Origin: Meghimatium bilineatum
Taxonomy: Eukaryota; Mollusca; Gastropoda; Stylommatophora; Philomycidae
Assembly: GCA_034231615.1 (NCBI GenBank)
Contig: CM067298.1
Span: forward strand, 60,108,387 to 60,172,386
DNA: 64,000 nucleotides
Direction: 5' to 3'
Part shown: positions 21,394 to 35,565 of the stretch, one piece after another
How positions within the stretch are numbered: the stretch's first letter is position 1
How the letters are laid out: each line of letters begins with the position of its first letter
Notes under the pieces: model-generated
What the model was told of the DNA's origin: nothing
Database searches by the model: none
The model's input: only the letters and a program-made list of their open reading frames with translations
Made by a program: the position numbers and the translations under genes

Positions 21394-23351
21394 CTTTGAA
21401 CAATAAAATAGCACAATTATAGAAGTGATATTCATCATCTAGAAAATGTATGAAAATACTGACAGAACTATGGCCGTTAAAAAAGTTTCAGAACTGTTTG
21501 ACTTGTCAGACAAATGTGATATCATAGAATCATCCAGTTAGTGACTCTATATATTAGTGACTTTCCTTAGTAAGCTAACATTTTCATGTTTTTTGTTACT
21601 TAGTTATCTTCCAGTTAAATTTTTACTTATACACAGATTGTATTGTATCATGCATTTCTCAGGATGTATTTTTATGAGCAAATAATTTTGGGACCCAGAA
21701 AGGGAGCAAAGAATATTAGCACTGTCATCTATTATATGTCTTATTCAGAGCATGTGAAGAACTAGGGTCGGAGCTTGCATATGGACCACCTCTTCCTGTT
21801 GTCATCAGAGTGAGTTCGAAGCTTGAGCTAAGATATTCGATATATCTATCTATTTGATAAACCCTTTGTTGCCTTTTAGGCTCAGGGGTAGAAAAGTATT
21901 CTGGAGATGGTCCTCGTGTGTGCTGAGTATATTGGGGATTTTGTCGCCTCTTATATTTCGGGGGTACATTGTTTTCATGGTCGGCCTCTAGGTTTACCAT
22001 CACTGTATCTGTATAGCATAGCTTGCTGTGGTATGATGTCTGATGGTAGTCTGCTGATGTGTGCAAACCATTTGATCGGTTGAATATATTCCAAGATTGG
22101 GGTGGTGCCAGTTTTTTGTCTACTGTCCTCATTCTTCAATCTGTCTCTTAGTGATATTCCTAGGATTCTGCGTAAGCATGCCGTTTCAGCTGCCTCAAGA
22201 TTACGTTTGTCTTGTGCTGTCGTTGTCCATGATTGGCTTTGTGATAGCACATCATTGGCATAGTTATCGTTTTTAATAGTGTTATTTTGGTGTTTAAATC
22301 TACATTTTTGTTTCTGAAGATTAGTGTCATTTACCCTGGGGCTTTGTATGCTTTACTACATCTATTGTGTATTTCTTTGCTGCTCTTGTCATCTGCTATG
22401 ATATTGCTTTCTAGGTATGTGAATTCTGTCACTATTTAAGTCTGCTATTTCCAATATATATATTGTTTTTTTTCTATTCTTCCTATCTCATTATTTCTGT
22501 CTTTTCTATATTTATCTTCATGTTAAATGTTTGGCATGTTTGATGTAATATGTCTATTTGTCTTTGTAGTTGCTCTTCTGGTGAGACTGTTCAACAACAT
22601 TTTACTTTCTTATATAAGAATAAGTGTTTTTAGGTCTAGCGCTGATTTCATATTTGTGAATTTACATTTTTTGAAAACCATTATAAGTTTTCTTATTCAG
22701 GCGGCATGCAGTATATGTATGAGGTAATCCAAGCACATTGAACTCAATGCTCTGTACATTTTAACTATTTACATGTTGAAATGAATGATCAGCATGGATG
22801 CATAGGAAAATAACTAACAATCTCAAATATGTAAACTTTTACACCCTTATATTTCCAATTTTCATGCTTTGTTTCTGGATTTAAGTGGTTCACTTTTAAT
22901 GTATTTCAGTATATATATATCTGCATATATCTTTAGCAACCATAAATAAAACACAATAAATAAATTATACAGCTCCTCATTACATGCTTGTATGCTGAGA
23001 ATTATTTTTTAAACACAACTGTCTTCTGATTATTACTTCAACTATTTACTGTTTTCCTGGCTATAATGTTAAGCTATCCAAAATATTTTTTGTTGTTGCT
23101 TATTCTCACTTTCATCTAAAGTGACATTATTTTTCTAGCTAATATCAACTTTAAAAGTATACAATCCTTCTACATAAATTTTGAAAATCAACACAGAAAA
23201 GAGAAAGATCTTGGTTAATAGAATAAATGCAGGAATGCAGACCAACATCATGATGAATACTTTCAAATACCTCTGATCTAGCATATTCAACTATAGAAAT
23301 TGCAAAGCAGAATTATATATAAGACTGGAGATGGCTTTAGCTTTTATGTCA

Positions 23352-23799
23352 TTCATTCATTTTCCTTTTGCACTGAAGTTAGTGCATAGAGAAGATATCA
23401 GATGTCTCCAATTCTGTCTGTTCAAAGCTATTTTGTGCAGTTCTTGAATGGTATGGATATTGATTGCTTTACTTTCTCTAAGTATTGTTCTTCTGAGTTT
23501 TTCTTTTGGTCTACCCCTGGCTCTTTTGCCTGTAGGTATCCATTCAAAAGATTGGTGGTGTATTCTGTTGGTGTCTGCACATAGGACATGCCCGATGTAG
23601 GACCAACAGCGTTTTCTTATAACATCTATGATTAAATTTTGATGTGTCTCTTCTCTGATTTTATCATTCAATTTGAATTCACTCCAATGGGTGTTAGTTA
23701 TCCTACGAAGACATTTGTTCTCGAAACTCAGTAATTTCTTTTCTGAAGATAAAGAGCTTTTCCAGCTCTCACATCCATATGATAGCACCAGAAATTATA
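23352..23799 (-). mobile_element. Nested LINE family R2 tail, unit 3
   Basis: Same insertion as in unit 1. His variant. Confidence 0.88.
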
Positions 23800-24351
23800 T
23801 TTTATGTCAAAGTTAAACATAATTTGGAAAAGTAACATCAGTGTTATAAAGGCTTTCGAAATGCAGTGCTATAGAAGAGTCCTGAGAGTACCATGGACAG
23901 CAAAAAAGACCAACCAAGACATGCTAAGAAAAATTAACGTTCAAGAAGGCTGTTTTTTAAACACCATATTGAGAAGGAAGTTAGTACTTAGAATACAAAT
24001 GCTTCAGTATCAGTATATAGTGATATCAGTATCAAAATGGTGGTAAATTATTACTATACTATCATTTACGTTTCTCAGTTATGAAGTTTACATTTCCATG
24101 TACGTTTTAATATGTTCATTCTCAAACTCCTGCTGAACCTCTCTTATAACTGGAAAATGGTCACCAGATTATCAGTAAGATGTAGTCTATAGAACTATTT
24201 TGTTGTCAGTTTTTATTTGAGCAAGTGGCCAGACTTCTGCTGTAACATATTGAAATTGATATTTGCAGAAATCTCTTTATTTGTTAAATTTTCAGCATGA
24301 AACAGTGTACATTCAAGACTTGCAGTTGCAAATTATAAATATAATAGACAT

Positions 24352-24936
24352 CTATACAACTGTTCTGTTAGCAGGTAGCATGAATTGCATGTCAGCCAAA
24401 GCGTAGGCTGTGACTGTCCAAACTGCAGTACAAAGGTCCATTATATCAGGATTTTGGACAGTCATAGTATCCCCATTACTATGATGGAAGTAAAAATATG
24501 TGGAAGTATCAATCTTTATACTGCCACCTGGGACACCAATTGTTGGCCATTGATCCACATCTGACAGACTAGCTCCATTATCCACTGTTGTTGCATTAAG
24601 CCTACTCAAAAGTGTTATTGCTAAATATTGCATAATTTTCATAGCTTCATTAGAACCTGTGAACTGTAAGCCTTCTGGCTTAAAAGTCCCCATATCCGAT
24701 TCCATTACAATATCCATATTAATGGATTCATTCTTATGTTTGTTGAAGTAATCAATGCCACCCCACAAACCAAGCTCTTCACATGTCCATAATACAACAC
24801 GCAGAGTTCTTTTTGGTCTCAAACCAAGCTGTCGTATAATAGATAATGCCTCCCATGAAATAAAAGCTCCTCCTCCATCATCCATAGCTCCTTGACCAAC
24901 ATCCCAACTGTCCAAGTGACCACTGACCAGAACAAC
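24352..24936 (-). CDS. CPQ: Extra copy of CPQ terminal exon (array unit 3)
   Basis: Intact acceptor, frame, stop and poly(A) signal (24276-24281). Protein identical to the proximal copy. Confidence 0.8.
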   Translation of the reverse strand, partial: VVLVSGHLDSWDVGQGAMDDGGGAFISWEALSIIRQLGLRPKRTLRVVLWTCEELGLWGGIDYFNKHKNESINMDIVMESDMGTFKPEGLQFTGSNEAMKIMQYLAITLLSRLNATTVDNGASLSDVDQWPTIGVPGGSIKIDTSTYFYFHHSNGDTMTVQNPDIMDLCTAVWTVTAYALADMQFMLPANRTVV

Positions 24937-26894
24937 CTTTGAACAATAAAATAGCACAATTATAGAAGTGATATTCATCATCTAGAAAATGTATGAAAAT
25001 ACTGACAGAACTATGGCCGTTAAAATAGTTTCAGAACTGTTTGACTTGTCAGACAAATGTGATATCATAGAATCATCCAGTTAGTGACTCTATATATTAG
25101 TGACTTTCCTTAGTAAGCTAACATTTTCATGTTTTTTGTTACTTAGTTATCTTCCAGTTAAATTTTTACTTATACACAGATTGTATTGTATCATGCATTT
25201 CTCAGGATGTATTTTTATGAGCAAATAATTTTGGGACCCAGAAAGGGAGCAAAGAATATTAGCACTGTCATCTATTATATGTCTTATTCAGAGCATGTGA
25301 AGAACTAGGGTCGGAGCTTGCATATGGACCACCTCTTCCTGTTGTCATCAGAGTGAGTTCGAAGCTTGAGCTAAGATATTCGATATATCTATCTATTTGA
25401 TAAACCCTTTGTTGCCTTTTAGGCTCAGGGGTAGAAAAGTATTCTGGAGATGGTCCTCGTGTGTGCTGAGTATATTGGGGATTTTGTCGCCTCTTATATT
25501 TCGGGGGTACATTGTTTTCATGGTCGGCCTCTAGGTTTACCATCACTGTATCTGTATAGCATAGCTTGCTGTGGTATGATGTCTGATGGTAGTCTGCTGA
25601 TGTGTGCAAACCATTTGATCGGTTGAATATATTCCAAGATTGGGGTGGTGCCAGTTTTTTGTCTACTGTCCTCATTCTTCAATCTGTCTCTTAGTGATAT
25701 TCCTAGGATTCTGCGTAAGCATGCCGTTTCAGCTGCCTCAAGATTACGTTTGTCTTGTGCTGTCGTTGTCCATGATTGGCTTTGTGATAGCACATCATTG
25801 GCATAGTTATCGTTTTTAATAGTGTTATTTTGGTGTTTAAATCTACATTTTTGTTTCTGAAGATTAGTGTCATTTACCCTGGGGTTTTGTATGCTTTACT
25901 ACATCTATTGTGTATTTCTTTGCTGCTCTTGTCATCTGCTATGATATTGCTTTCTAGGTATGTGAATTCTGTCACTATTTAAGTCTGCTATTTCCAATAT
26001 ATATATTGTTTTTTTTCTATTCTTCCTATCTCATTATTTCTGTCTTTTCTATATTTATCTTCATGTTAAATGTTTGGCATGTTTGATGTAATATGTCTAT
26101 TTGTCTTTGTAGTTGCTCTTCTGGTGAGACTGTTCAACAACATTTTACTTTCTTATATAAGAATAAGTGTTTTTAGGTCTAGCGCTGATTTCATATTTGT
26201 GAATTTACATTTTTTGAAAACCATTATAAGTTTTCTTATTCAGGCGGCATGCAGTATATGTATGAGGTAATCCAAGCACATTGAACTCAATGCTCTGTAC
26301 ATTTTAACTATTTACATGTTGAAATGAATGATCAGCATGGATGCATAGGAAAATAACTAACAATCTCAAATATGTAAACTTTTACACCCTTATATTTCCA
26401 ATTTTCATGCTTTGTTTCTGGATTTAAGTGGTTCACTTTTAATGTATTTCAGTATATATATATCTGCATATATCTTTAGCAACCATAAATAAAACACAAT
26501 AAATAAATTATACAGCTCCTCATTACATGCTTGTATGCTGAGAATTATTTTTTAAACACAACTGTCTTCTGATTATTACTTCAACTATTTACTGTTTTCC
26601 TGGCTATAATGTTAAGCTATCCAAAATATTTTTTGTTGTTGCTTATTCTCACTTTCATCTAAAGTGACATTATTTTTCTAGCTAATATCAACTTTAAAAG
26701 TATACAATCCTTCTACATAAATTTTGAAAATCAACACAGAAAAGAGAAAGATCTTGGTTAATAGAATAAATGCAGGAATGCAGACCAACATCATGATGAA
26801 TACTTTCAAATACCTCTGATCTAGCATATTCAACTATAGAAATTGCAAAGCAGAATTATATATAAGACTGGAGATGGCTTTAGCTTTTATGTCA

Positions 26895-27342
26895 TTCATT
26901 CATTTTCCTTTCGCACTGAAGTTAGTGCATAGAGAAGATATCAGATGTCTCCAATTCTGTCTGTTCAAAGCTATTTTGTGCAGTTCTTGAATGGTATGGA
27001 TATTGATTGCTTTACTTTCTCTAAGTATTGTTCTTCTGAGTTTTTCTTTTGGTCTACCCCTGGCTCTTTTGCCTGTAGGTATCCATTCAAAAGATTGGTG
27101 GTGTATTCTGTTGGTGTCTGCACATAGGACATGCCCGATGTAGGACCAACAGCGTTTTCTTATAACATCTATGATTAAATTTTGATGTGTCTCTTCTCTG
27201 ATTTTATCATTCAATTTGAATTCACTCCAATGGGTGTTAGTTATCCTACGAAGACATTTGTTCTCGAAACTCAGTAATTTCTTTTCTGAAGATAAAGAGC
27301 TTTTCCAGCTCTCACATCCATATGATAGCACCAGAAATTATA
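26895..27342 (-). mobile_element. Nested LINE family R2 tail, unit 4
   Basis: Same insertion as in unit 1. His variant, plus a private T-to-C change near 26911. Confidence 0.88.
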
Positions 27343-27894
27343 TTTTATGTCAAAGTTAAACATAATTTGGAAAAGTAACATCAGTGTTATAAAGGCTTTC
27401 GAAATGCAGTGCTATAGAAGAGTCCTGAGAGTACCATGGACAGCAAAAAAGACCAACCAAGACATGCTAAGAAAAATTAACGTTCAAGAAGGCTGTTTTT
27501 TAAACACCATATTGAGAAGGAAGTTAGTACTTAGAATACAAATGCTTCAGTATCAGTATATAGTGATATCAGTATCAAAATGGTGGTAAATTATTACTAT
27601 ACTATCATTTACGTTTCTCAGTTATGAAGTTTACATTTCCATGTACGTTTTAATATGTTCATTCTCAAACTCCTGCTGAACCTCTCTTATAACTGGAAAA
27701 TGGTCACCAGATTATCAGTAAGATGTAGTCTATAGAACTATTTTGTTGTCAGTTTTTATTTGAGCAAGTGGCCAGACTTCTGCTGTAACATATTGAAATT
27801 GATATTTGCAGAAATCTCTTTATTTGTTAAATTTTCAGCATGAAACAGTGTACATTCAAGACTTGCAGTTGCAAATTATAAATATAATAGACAT

Positions 27895-28479
27895 CTATAC
27901 AACTGTTCTGTTAGCAGGTAGCATGAATTGCATGTCAGCCAAAGCGTAGGCTGTGACTGTCCAAACTGCAGTACAAAGGTCCATTATATCAGGATTTTGG
28001 ACAGTCATAGTATCCCCATTACTATGATGGAAGTAAAAATATGTGGAAGTATCAATCTTTATACTGCCACCTGGGACACCAATTGTTGGCCATTGATCCA
28101 CATCTGACAGACTAGCTCCATTATCCACTGTTGTTGCATTAAGCCTACTCAAAAGTGTTATTGCTAAATATTGCATAATTTTCATAGCTTCATTAGAACC
28201 TGTGAACTGTAAGCCTTCTGGCTTAAAAGTCCCCATATCCGATTCCATTACAATATCCATATTAATGGATTCATTCTTATGTTTGTTGAAGTAATCAATG
28301 CCACCCCACAAACCAAGCTCTTCACATGTCCATAATACAACACGCAGAGTTCTTTTTGGTCTCAAACCAAGCTGTCGTATAATAGATAATGCCTCCCATG
28401 AAATAAAAGCTCCTCCTCCATCATCCATAGCTCCTTGACCAACATCCCAACTGTCCAAGTGACCACTGACCAGAACAAC
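27895..28479 (-). CDS. CPQ: Extra copy of CPQ terminal exon (array unit 4)
   Basis: Intact acceptor, frame, stop and poly(A) signal (27819-27824). Protein identical to the proximal copy. Confidence 0.8.
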   Translation of the reverse strand, partial: VVLVSGHLDSWDVGQGAMDDGGGAFISWEALSIIRQLGLRPKRTLRVVLWTCEELGLWGGIDYFNKHKNESINMDIVMESDMGTFKPEGLQFTGSNEAMKIMQYLAITLLSRLNATTVDNGASLSDVDQWPTIGVPGGSIKIDTSTYFYFHHSNGDTMTVQNPDIMDLCTAVWTVTAYALADMQFMLPANRTVV

Positions 28480-30437
28480 CTTTGAACAATAAAATAGCAC
28501 AATTATAGAAGTGATATTCATCATCTAGAAAATGTATGAAAATACTGACAGAACTATGGCCGTTAAAAAAGTTTCAGAACTGTTTGACTTGTCAGACAAA
28601 TGTGATATCATAGAATCATCCAGTTAGTGACTCTATATATTAGTGACTTTCCTTAGTAAGCTAACATTTTCATGTTTTTTGTTACTTAGTTATCTTCCAG
28701 TTAAATTTTTACTTATACACAGATTGTATTGTATCATGCATTTCTCAGGATGTATTTTTATGAGCAAATAATTTTGGGACCCAGAAAGGGAGCAAAGAAT
28801 ATTAGCACTGTCATCTATTATATGTCTTATTCAGAGCATGTGAAGAACTAGGGTCGGAGCTTGCATATGGACCACCTCTTCCTGTTGTCATCAGAGTGAG
28901 TTCGAAGCTTGAGCTAAGATATTCGATATATCTATCTATTTGATAAACCCTTTGTTGCCTTTTAGGCTCAGGGGTAGAAAAGTATTCTGGAGATGGTCCT
29001 CGTGTGTGCTGAGTATATTGGGGATTTTGTCGCCTCTTATATTTCGGGGGTACATTGTTTTCATGGTCGGCCTCTAGGTTTACCATCACTGTATCTGTAT
29101 AGCATAGCTTGCTGTGGTATGATGTCTGATGGTAGTCTGCTGATGTGTGCAAACCATTTGATCGGTTGAATATATTCCAAGATTGGGGTGGTGCCAGTTT
29201 TTTGTCTACTGTCCTCATTCTTCAATCTGTCTCTTAGTGATATTCCTAGGATTCTGCGTAAGCATGCCGTTTCAGCTGCCTCAAGATTACGTTTGTCTTG
29301 TGCTGTCGTTGTCCATGATTGGCTTTGTGATAGCACATCATTGGCATAGTTATCGTTTTTAATAGTGTTATTTTGGTGTTTAAATCTACATTTTTGTTTC
29401 TGAAGATTAGTGTCATTTACCCTGGGGCTTTGTATGCTTTACTACATCTATTGTGTATTTCTTTGCTGCTCTTGTCATCTGCTATGATATTGCTTTCTAG
29501 GTATGTGAATTCTGTCACTATTTAAGTCTGCTATTTCCAATATATATATTGTTTTTTTTCTATTCTTCCTATCTCATTATTTCTGTCTTTTCTATATTTA
29601 TCTTCATGTTAAATGTTTGGCATGTTTGATGTAATATGTCTATTTGTCTTTGTAGTTGCTCTTCTGGTGAGACTGTTCAACAACATTTTACTTTCTTATA
29701 TAAGAATAAGTGTTTTTAGGTCTAGCGCTGATTTCATATTTGTGAATTTACATTTTTTGAAAACCATTATAAGTTTTCTTATTCAGGCGGCATGCAGTAT
29801 ATGTATGAGGTAATCCAAGCACATTGAACTCAATGCTCTGTACATTTTAACTATTTACATGTTGAAATGAATGATCAGCATGGATGCATAGGAAAATAAC
29901 TAACAATCTCAAATATGTAAACTTTTACACCCTTATATTTCCAATTTTCATGCTTTGTTTCTGGATTTAAGTGGTTCACTTTTAATGTATTTCAGTATAT
30001 ATATATCTGCATATATCTTTAGCAACCATAAATAAAACACAATAAATAAATTATACAGCTCCTCATTACATGCTTGTATGCTGAGAATTATTTTTTAAAC
30101 ACAACTGTCTTCTGATTATTACTTCAACTATTTACTGTTTTCCTGGCTATAATGTTAAGCTATCCAAAATATTTTTTGTTGTTGCTTATTCTCACTTTCA
30201 TCTAAAGTGACATTATTTTTCTAGCTAATATCAACTTTAAAAGTATACAATCCTTCTACATAAATTTTGAAAATCAACACAGAAAAGAGAAAGATCTTGG
30301 TTAATAGAATAAATGCAGGAATGCAGACCAACATCATGATGAATACTTTCAAATACCTCTGATCTAGCATATTCAACTATAGAAATTGCAAAGCAGAATT
30401 ATATATAAGACTGGAGATGGCTTTAGCTTTTATGTCA

Positions 30438-30885
30438 TTCATTCATTTTCCTTTTGCACTGAAGTTAGTGCATAGAGAAGATATCAGATGTCTCCAATTC
30501 TGTCTGTTCAAAGCTATTTTGTGCAGTTCTTGAATGGTATGGATATTGATTGCTTTACTTTCTCTAAGTATTGTTCTTCTGAGTTTTTCTTTTGGTCTAC
30601 CCCTGGCTCTTTTGCCTGTAGGTATCCATTCAAAAGATTGGTGGTGTATTCTGTTGGTGTCTGCACATAGGACATGCCCGATGTAGGACCAACAGCGTTT
30701 TCTTATAACATCTATGATTAAATTTTGATGTGTCTCTTCTCTGATTTTATCATTCAATTTGAATTCACTCCAATGGGTGTTAGTTATCCTACGAAGACAT
30801 TTGTTCTCGAAACTCAGTAATTTCTTTTCTGAAGATAAAGAGCTTTTCCAGCTCTCACATCCATATGATAGCACCAGAAATTATA
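30438..30885 (-). mobile_element. Nested LINE family R2 tail, unit 5
   Basis: Same insertion as in unit 1. His variant. Confidence 0.88.
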
Positions 30886-31437
30886 TTTTATGTCAAAGTT
30901 AAACATAATTTGGAAAAGTAACATCAGTGTTATAAAGGCTTTCGAAATGCAGTGCTATAGAAGAGTCCTGAGAGTACCATGGACAGCAAAAAAGACCAAC
31001 CAAGACATGCTAAGAAAAATTAACGTTCAAGAAGGCTGTTTTTTAAACACCATATTGAGAAGGAAGTTAGTACTTAGAATACAAATGCTTCAGTATCAGT
31101 ATATAGTGATATCAGTATCAAAATGGTGGTAAATTATTACTATACTATCATTTACGTTTCTCAGTTATGAAGTTTACATTTCCATGTACGTTTTAATATG
31201 TTCATTCTCAAACTCCTGCTGAACCTCTCTTATAACTGGAAAATGGTCACCAGATTATCAGTAAGATGTAGTCTATAGAACTATTTTGTTGTCAGTTTTT
31301 ATTTGAGCAAGTGGCCAGACTTCTGCTGTAACATATTGAAATTGATATTTGCAGAAATCTCTTTATTTGTTAAATTTTCAGCATGAAACAGTGTACATTC
31401 AAGACTTGCAGTTGCAAATTATAAATATAATAGACAT

Positions 31438-32022
31438 CTATACAACTGTTCTGTTAGCAGGTAGCATGAATTGCATGTCAGCCAAAGCGTAGGCTGTGAC
31501 TGTCCAAACTGCAGTACAAAGGTCCATTATATCAGGATTTTGGACAGTCATAGTATCCCCATTACTATGATGGAAGTAAAAATATGTGGAAGTATCAATC
31601 TTTATACTGCCACCTGGGACACCAATTGTTGGCCATTGATCCACATCTGACAGACTAGCTCCATTATCCACTGTTGTTGCATTAAGCCTACTCAAAAGTG
31701 TTATTGCTAAATATTGCATAATTTTCATAGCTTCATTAGAACCTGTGAACTGTAAGCCTTCTGGCTTAAAAGTCCCCATATCCGATTCCATTACAATATC
31801 CATATTAATGGATTCATTCTTATGTTTGTTGAAGTAATCAATGCCACCCCACAAACCAAGCTCTTCACATGTCCATAATACAACACGCAGAGTTCTTTTT
31901 GGTCTCAAACCAAGCTGTCGTATAATAGATAATGCCTCCCATGAAATAAAAGCTCCTCCTCCATCATCCATAGCTCCTTGACCAACATCCCAACTGTCCA
32001 AGTGACCACTGACCAGAACAAC
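31438..32022 (-). CDS. CPQ: Extra copy of CPQ terminal exon (array unit 5)
   Basis: Intact acceptor, frame, stop and poly(A) signal (31362-31367). Protein identical to the proximal copy. Confidence 0.8.
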   Translation of the reverse strand, partial: VVLVSGHLDSWDVGQGAMDDGGGAFISWEALSIIRQLGLRPKRTLRVVLWTCEELGLWGGIDYFNKHKNESINMDIVMESDMGTFKPEGLQFTGSNEAMKIMQYLAITLLSRLNATTVDNGASLSDVDQWPTIGVPGGSIKIDTSTYFYFHHSNGDTMTVQNPDIMDLCTAVWTVTAYALADMQFMLPANRTVV

Positions 32023-33980
32023 CTTTGAACAATAAAATAGCACAATTATAGAAGTGATATTCATCATCTAGAAAATGTATGAAAATACTGACAGAACTAT
32101 GGCCGTTAAAAAAGTTTCAGAACTGTTTGACTTGTCAGACAAATGTGATATCATAGAATCATCCAGTTAGTGACTCTATATATTAGTGACTTTCCTTAGT
32201 AAGCTAACATTTTCATGTTTTTTGTTACTTAGTTATCTTCCAGTTAAATTTTTACTTATACACAGATTGTATTGTATCATGCATTTCTCAGGATGTATTT
32301 TTATGAGCAAATAATTTTGGGACCCAGAAAGGGAGCAAAGAATATTAGCACTGTCATCTATTATATGTCTTATTCAGAGCATGTGAAGAACTAGGGTCGG
32401 AGCTTGCATATGGACCACCTCTTCCTGTTGTCATCAGAGTGAGTTCGAAGCTTGAGCTAAGATATTCGATATATCTATCTATTTGATAAACCCTTTGTTG
32501 CCTTTTAGGCTCAGGGGTAGAAAAGTATTCTGGAGATGGTCCTCGTGTGTGCTGAGTATATTGGGGATTTTGTCGCCTCTTATATTTCGGGGGTACATTG
32601 TTTTCATGGTCGGCCTCTAGGTTTACCATCACTGTATCTGTATAGCATAGCTTGCTGTGGTATGATGTCTGATGGTAGTCTGCTGATGTGTGCAAACCAT
32701 TTGATCGGTTGAATATATTCCAAGATTGGGGTGGTGCCAGTTTTTTGTCTACTGTCCTCATTCTTCAATCTGTCTCTTAGTGATATTCCTAGGATTCTGC
32801 GTAAGCATGCCGTTTCAGCTGCCTCAAGATTACGTTTGTCTTGTGCTGTCGTTGTCCATGATTGGCTTTGTGATAGCACATCATTGGCATAGTTATCGTT
32901 TTTAATAGTGTTATTTTGGTGTTTAAATCTACATTTTTGTTTCTGAAGATTAGTGTCATTTACCCTGGGGCTTTGTATGCTTTACTACATCTATTGTGTA
33001 TTTCTTTGCTGCTCTTGTCATCTGCTATGATATTGCTTTCTAGGTATGTGAATTCTGTCACTATTTAAGTCTGCTATTTCCAATATATATATTGTTTTTT
33101 TTCTATTCTTCCTATCTCATTATTTCTGTCTTTTCTATATTTATCTTCATGTTAAATGTTTGGCATGTTTGATGTAATATGTCTATTTGTCTTTGTAGTT
33201 GCTCTTCTGGTGAGACTGTTCAACAACATTTTACTTTCTTATATAAGAATAAGTGTTTTTAGGTCTAGCGCTGATTTCATATTTGTGAATTTACATTTTT
33301 TGAAAACCATTATAAGTTTTCTTATTCAGGCGGCATGCAGTATATGTATGAGGTAATCCAAGCACATTGAACTCAATGCTCTGTACATTTTAACTATTTA
33401 CATGTTGAAATGAATGATCAGCATGGATGCATAGGAAAATAACTAACAATCTCAAATATGTAAACTTTTACACCCTTATATTTCCAATTTTCATGCTTTG
33501 TTTCTGGATTTAAGTGGTTCACTTTTAATGTATTTCAGTATATATATATCTGCATATATCTTTAGCAACCATAAATAAAACACAATAAATAAATTATACA
33601 GCTCCTCATTACATGCTTGTATGCTGAGAATTATTTTTTAAACACAACTGTCTTCTGATTATTACTTCAACTATTTACTGTTTTCCTGGCTATAATGTTA
33701 AGCTATCCAAAATATTTTTTGTTGTTGCTTATTCTCACTTTCATCTAAAGTGACATTATTTTTCTAGCTAATATCAACTTTAAAAGTATACAATCCTTCT
33801 ACATAAATTTTGAAAATCAACACAGAAAAGAGAAAGATCTTGGTTAATAGAATAAATGCAGGAATGCAGACCAACATCATGATGAATACTTTCAAATACC
33901 TCTGATCTAGCATATTCAACTATAGAAATTGCAAAGCAGAATTATATATAAGACTGGAGATGGCTTTAGCTTTTATGTCA

Positions 33981-34428
33981 TTCATTCATTTTCCTTTTGC
34001 ACTGAAGTTAGTGCATAGAGAAGATATCAGATCTCTCCAATTCTGTCTGTTCAAAGCTATTTTGTGCAGTTCTTGAATGGTATGGATATTGATTGCTTTA
34101 CTTTCTCTAAGTATTGTTCTTCTGAGTTTTTCTTTTGGTCTACCCCTGGCTCTTTTGCCTGTAGGTATCCATTCAAAAGATTGGTGGTGTATTCTGTTGG
34201 TGTCTGCACATAGGACATGCCCGATGTAGGACCAACAGCGTTTTCTTATAACATCTATGATTAAATTTTGATGTGTCTCTTCTCTGATTTTATCATTCAA
34301 TTTGAATTCACTCCAATGGGTGTTAGTTATCCTACGAAGACATTTGTTCTCGAAACTCAGTAATTTCTTTTCTGAAGATAAAGAGCTTTTCCAGCTCTCA
34401 CATCCATATGATAGCACCAGAAATTATA
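33981..34428 (-). mobile_element. Nested LINE family R2 tail, unit 6
   Basis: Same insertion as in unit 1. Asp variant. Confidence 0.88.
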
Positions 34429-34980
34429 TTTTATGTCAAAGTTAAACATAATTTGGAAAAGTAACATCAGTGTTATAAAGGCTTTCGAAATGCAGTGCTA
34501 TAGAAGAGTCCTGAGAGTACCATGGACAGCAAAAAAGACCAACCAAGACATGCTAAGAAAAATTAACGTTCAAGAAGGCTGTTTTTTAAACACCATATTG
34601 AGAAGGAAGTTAGTACTTAGAATACAAATGCTTCAGTATCAGTATATAGTGATATCAGTATCAAAATGGTGGTAAATTATTACTATACTATCATTTACGT
34701 TTCTCAGTTATGAAGTTTACATTTCCATGTACGTTTTAATATGTTCATTCTCAAACTCCTGCTGAACCTCTCTTATAACTGGAAAATGGTCACCAGATTA
34801 TCAGTAAGATGTAGTCTATAGAACTATTTTGTTGTCAGTTTTTATTTGAGCAAGTGGCCAGACTTCTGCTGTAACATATTGAAATTGATATTTGCAGAAA
34901 TCTCTTTATTTGTTAAATTTTCAGCATGAAACAGTGTACATTCAAGACTTGCAGTTGCAAATTATAAATATAATAGACAT

Positions 34981-35565
34981 CTATACAACTGTTCTGTTAG
35001 CAGGTAGCATGAATTGCATGTCAGCCAAAGCGTAGGCTGTGACTGTCCAAACTGCAGTACAAAGGTCCATTATATCAGGATTTTGGACAGTCATAGTATC
35101 CCCATTACTATGATGGAAGTAAAAATATGTGGAAGTATCAATCTTTATACTGCCACCTGGGACACCAATTGTTGGCCATTGATCCACATCTGACAGACTA
35201 GCTCCATTATCCACTGTTGTTGCATTAAGCCTACTCAAAAGTGTTATTGCTAAATATTGCATAATTTTCATAGCTTCATTAGAACCTGTGAACTGTAAGC
35301 CTTCTGGCTTAAAAGTCCCCATATCCGATTCCATTACAATATCCATATTAATGGATTCATTCTTATGTTTGTTGAAGTAATCAATGCCACCCCACAAACC
35401 AAGCTCTTCACATGTCCATAATACAACACGCAGAGTTCTTTTTGGTCTCAAACCAAGCTGTCGTATAATAGATAATGCCTCCCATGAAATAAAAGCTCCT
35501 CCTCCATCATCCATAGCTCCTTGACCAACATCCCAACTGTCCAAGTGACCACTGACCAGAACAAC
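34981..35565 (-). CDS. CPQ: Extra copy of CPQ terminal exon (array unit 6)
   Basis: Intact acceptor, frame, stop and poly(A) signal (34905-34910). Protein identical to the proximal copy. Confidence 0.8.
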   Translation of the reverse strand, partial: VVLVSGHLDSWDVGQGAMDDGGGAFISWEALSIIRQLGLRPKRTLRVVLWTCEELGLWGGIDYFNKHKNESINMDIVMESDMGTFKPEGLQFTGSNEAMKIMQYLAITLLSRLNATTVDNGASLSDVDQWPTIGVPGGSIKIDTSTYFYFHHSNGDTMTVQNPDIMDLCTAVWTVTAYALADMQFMLPANRTVV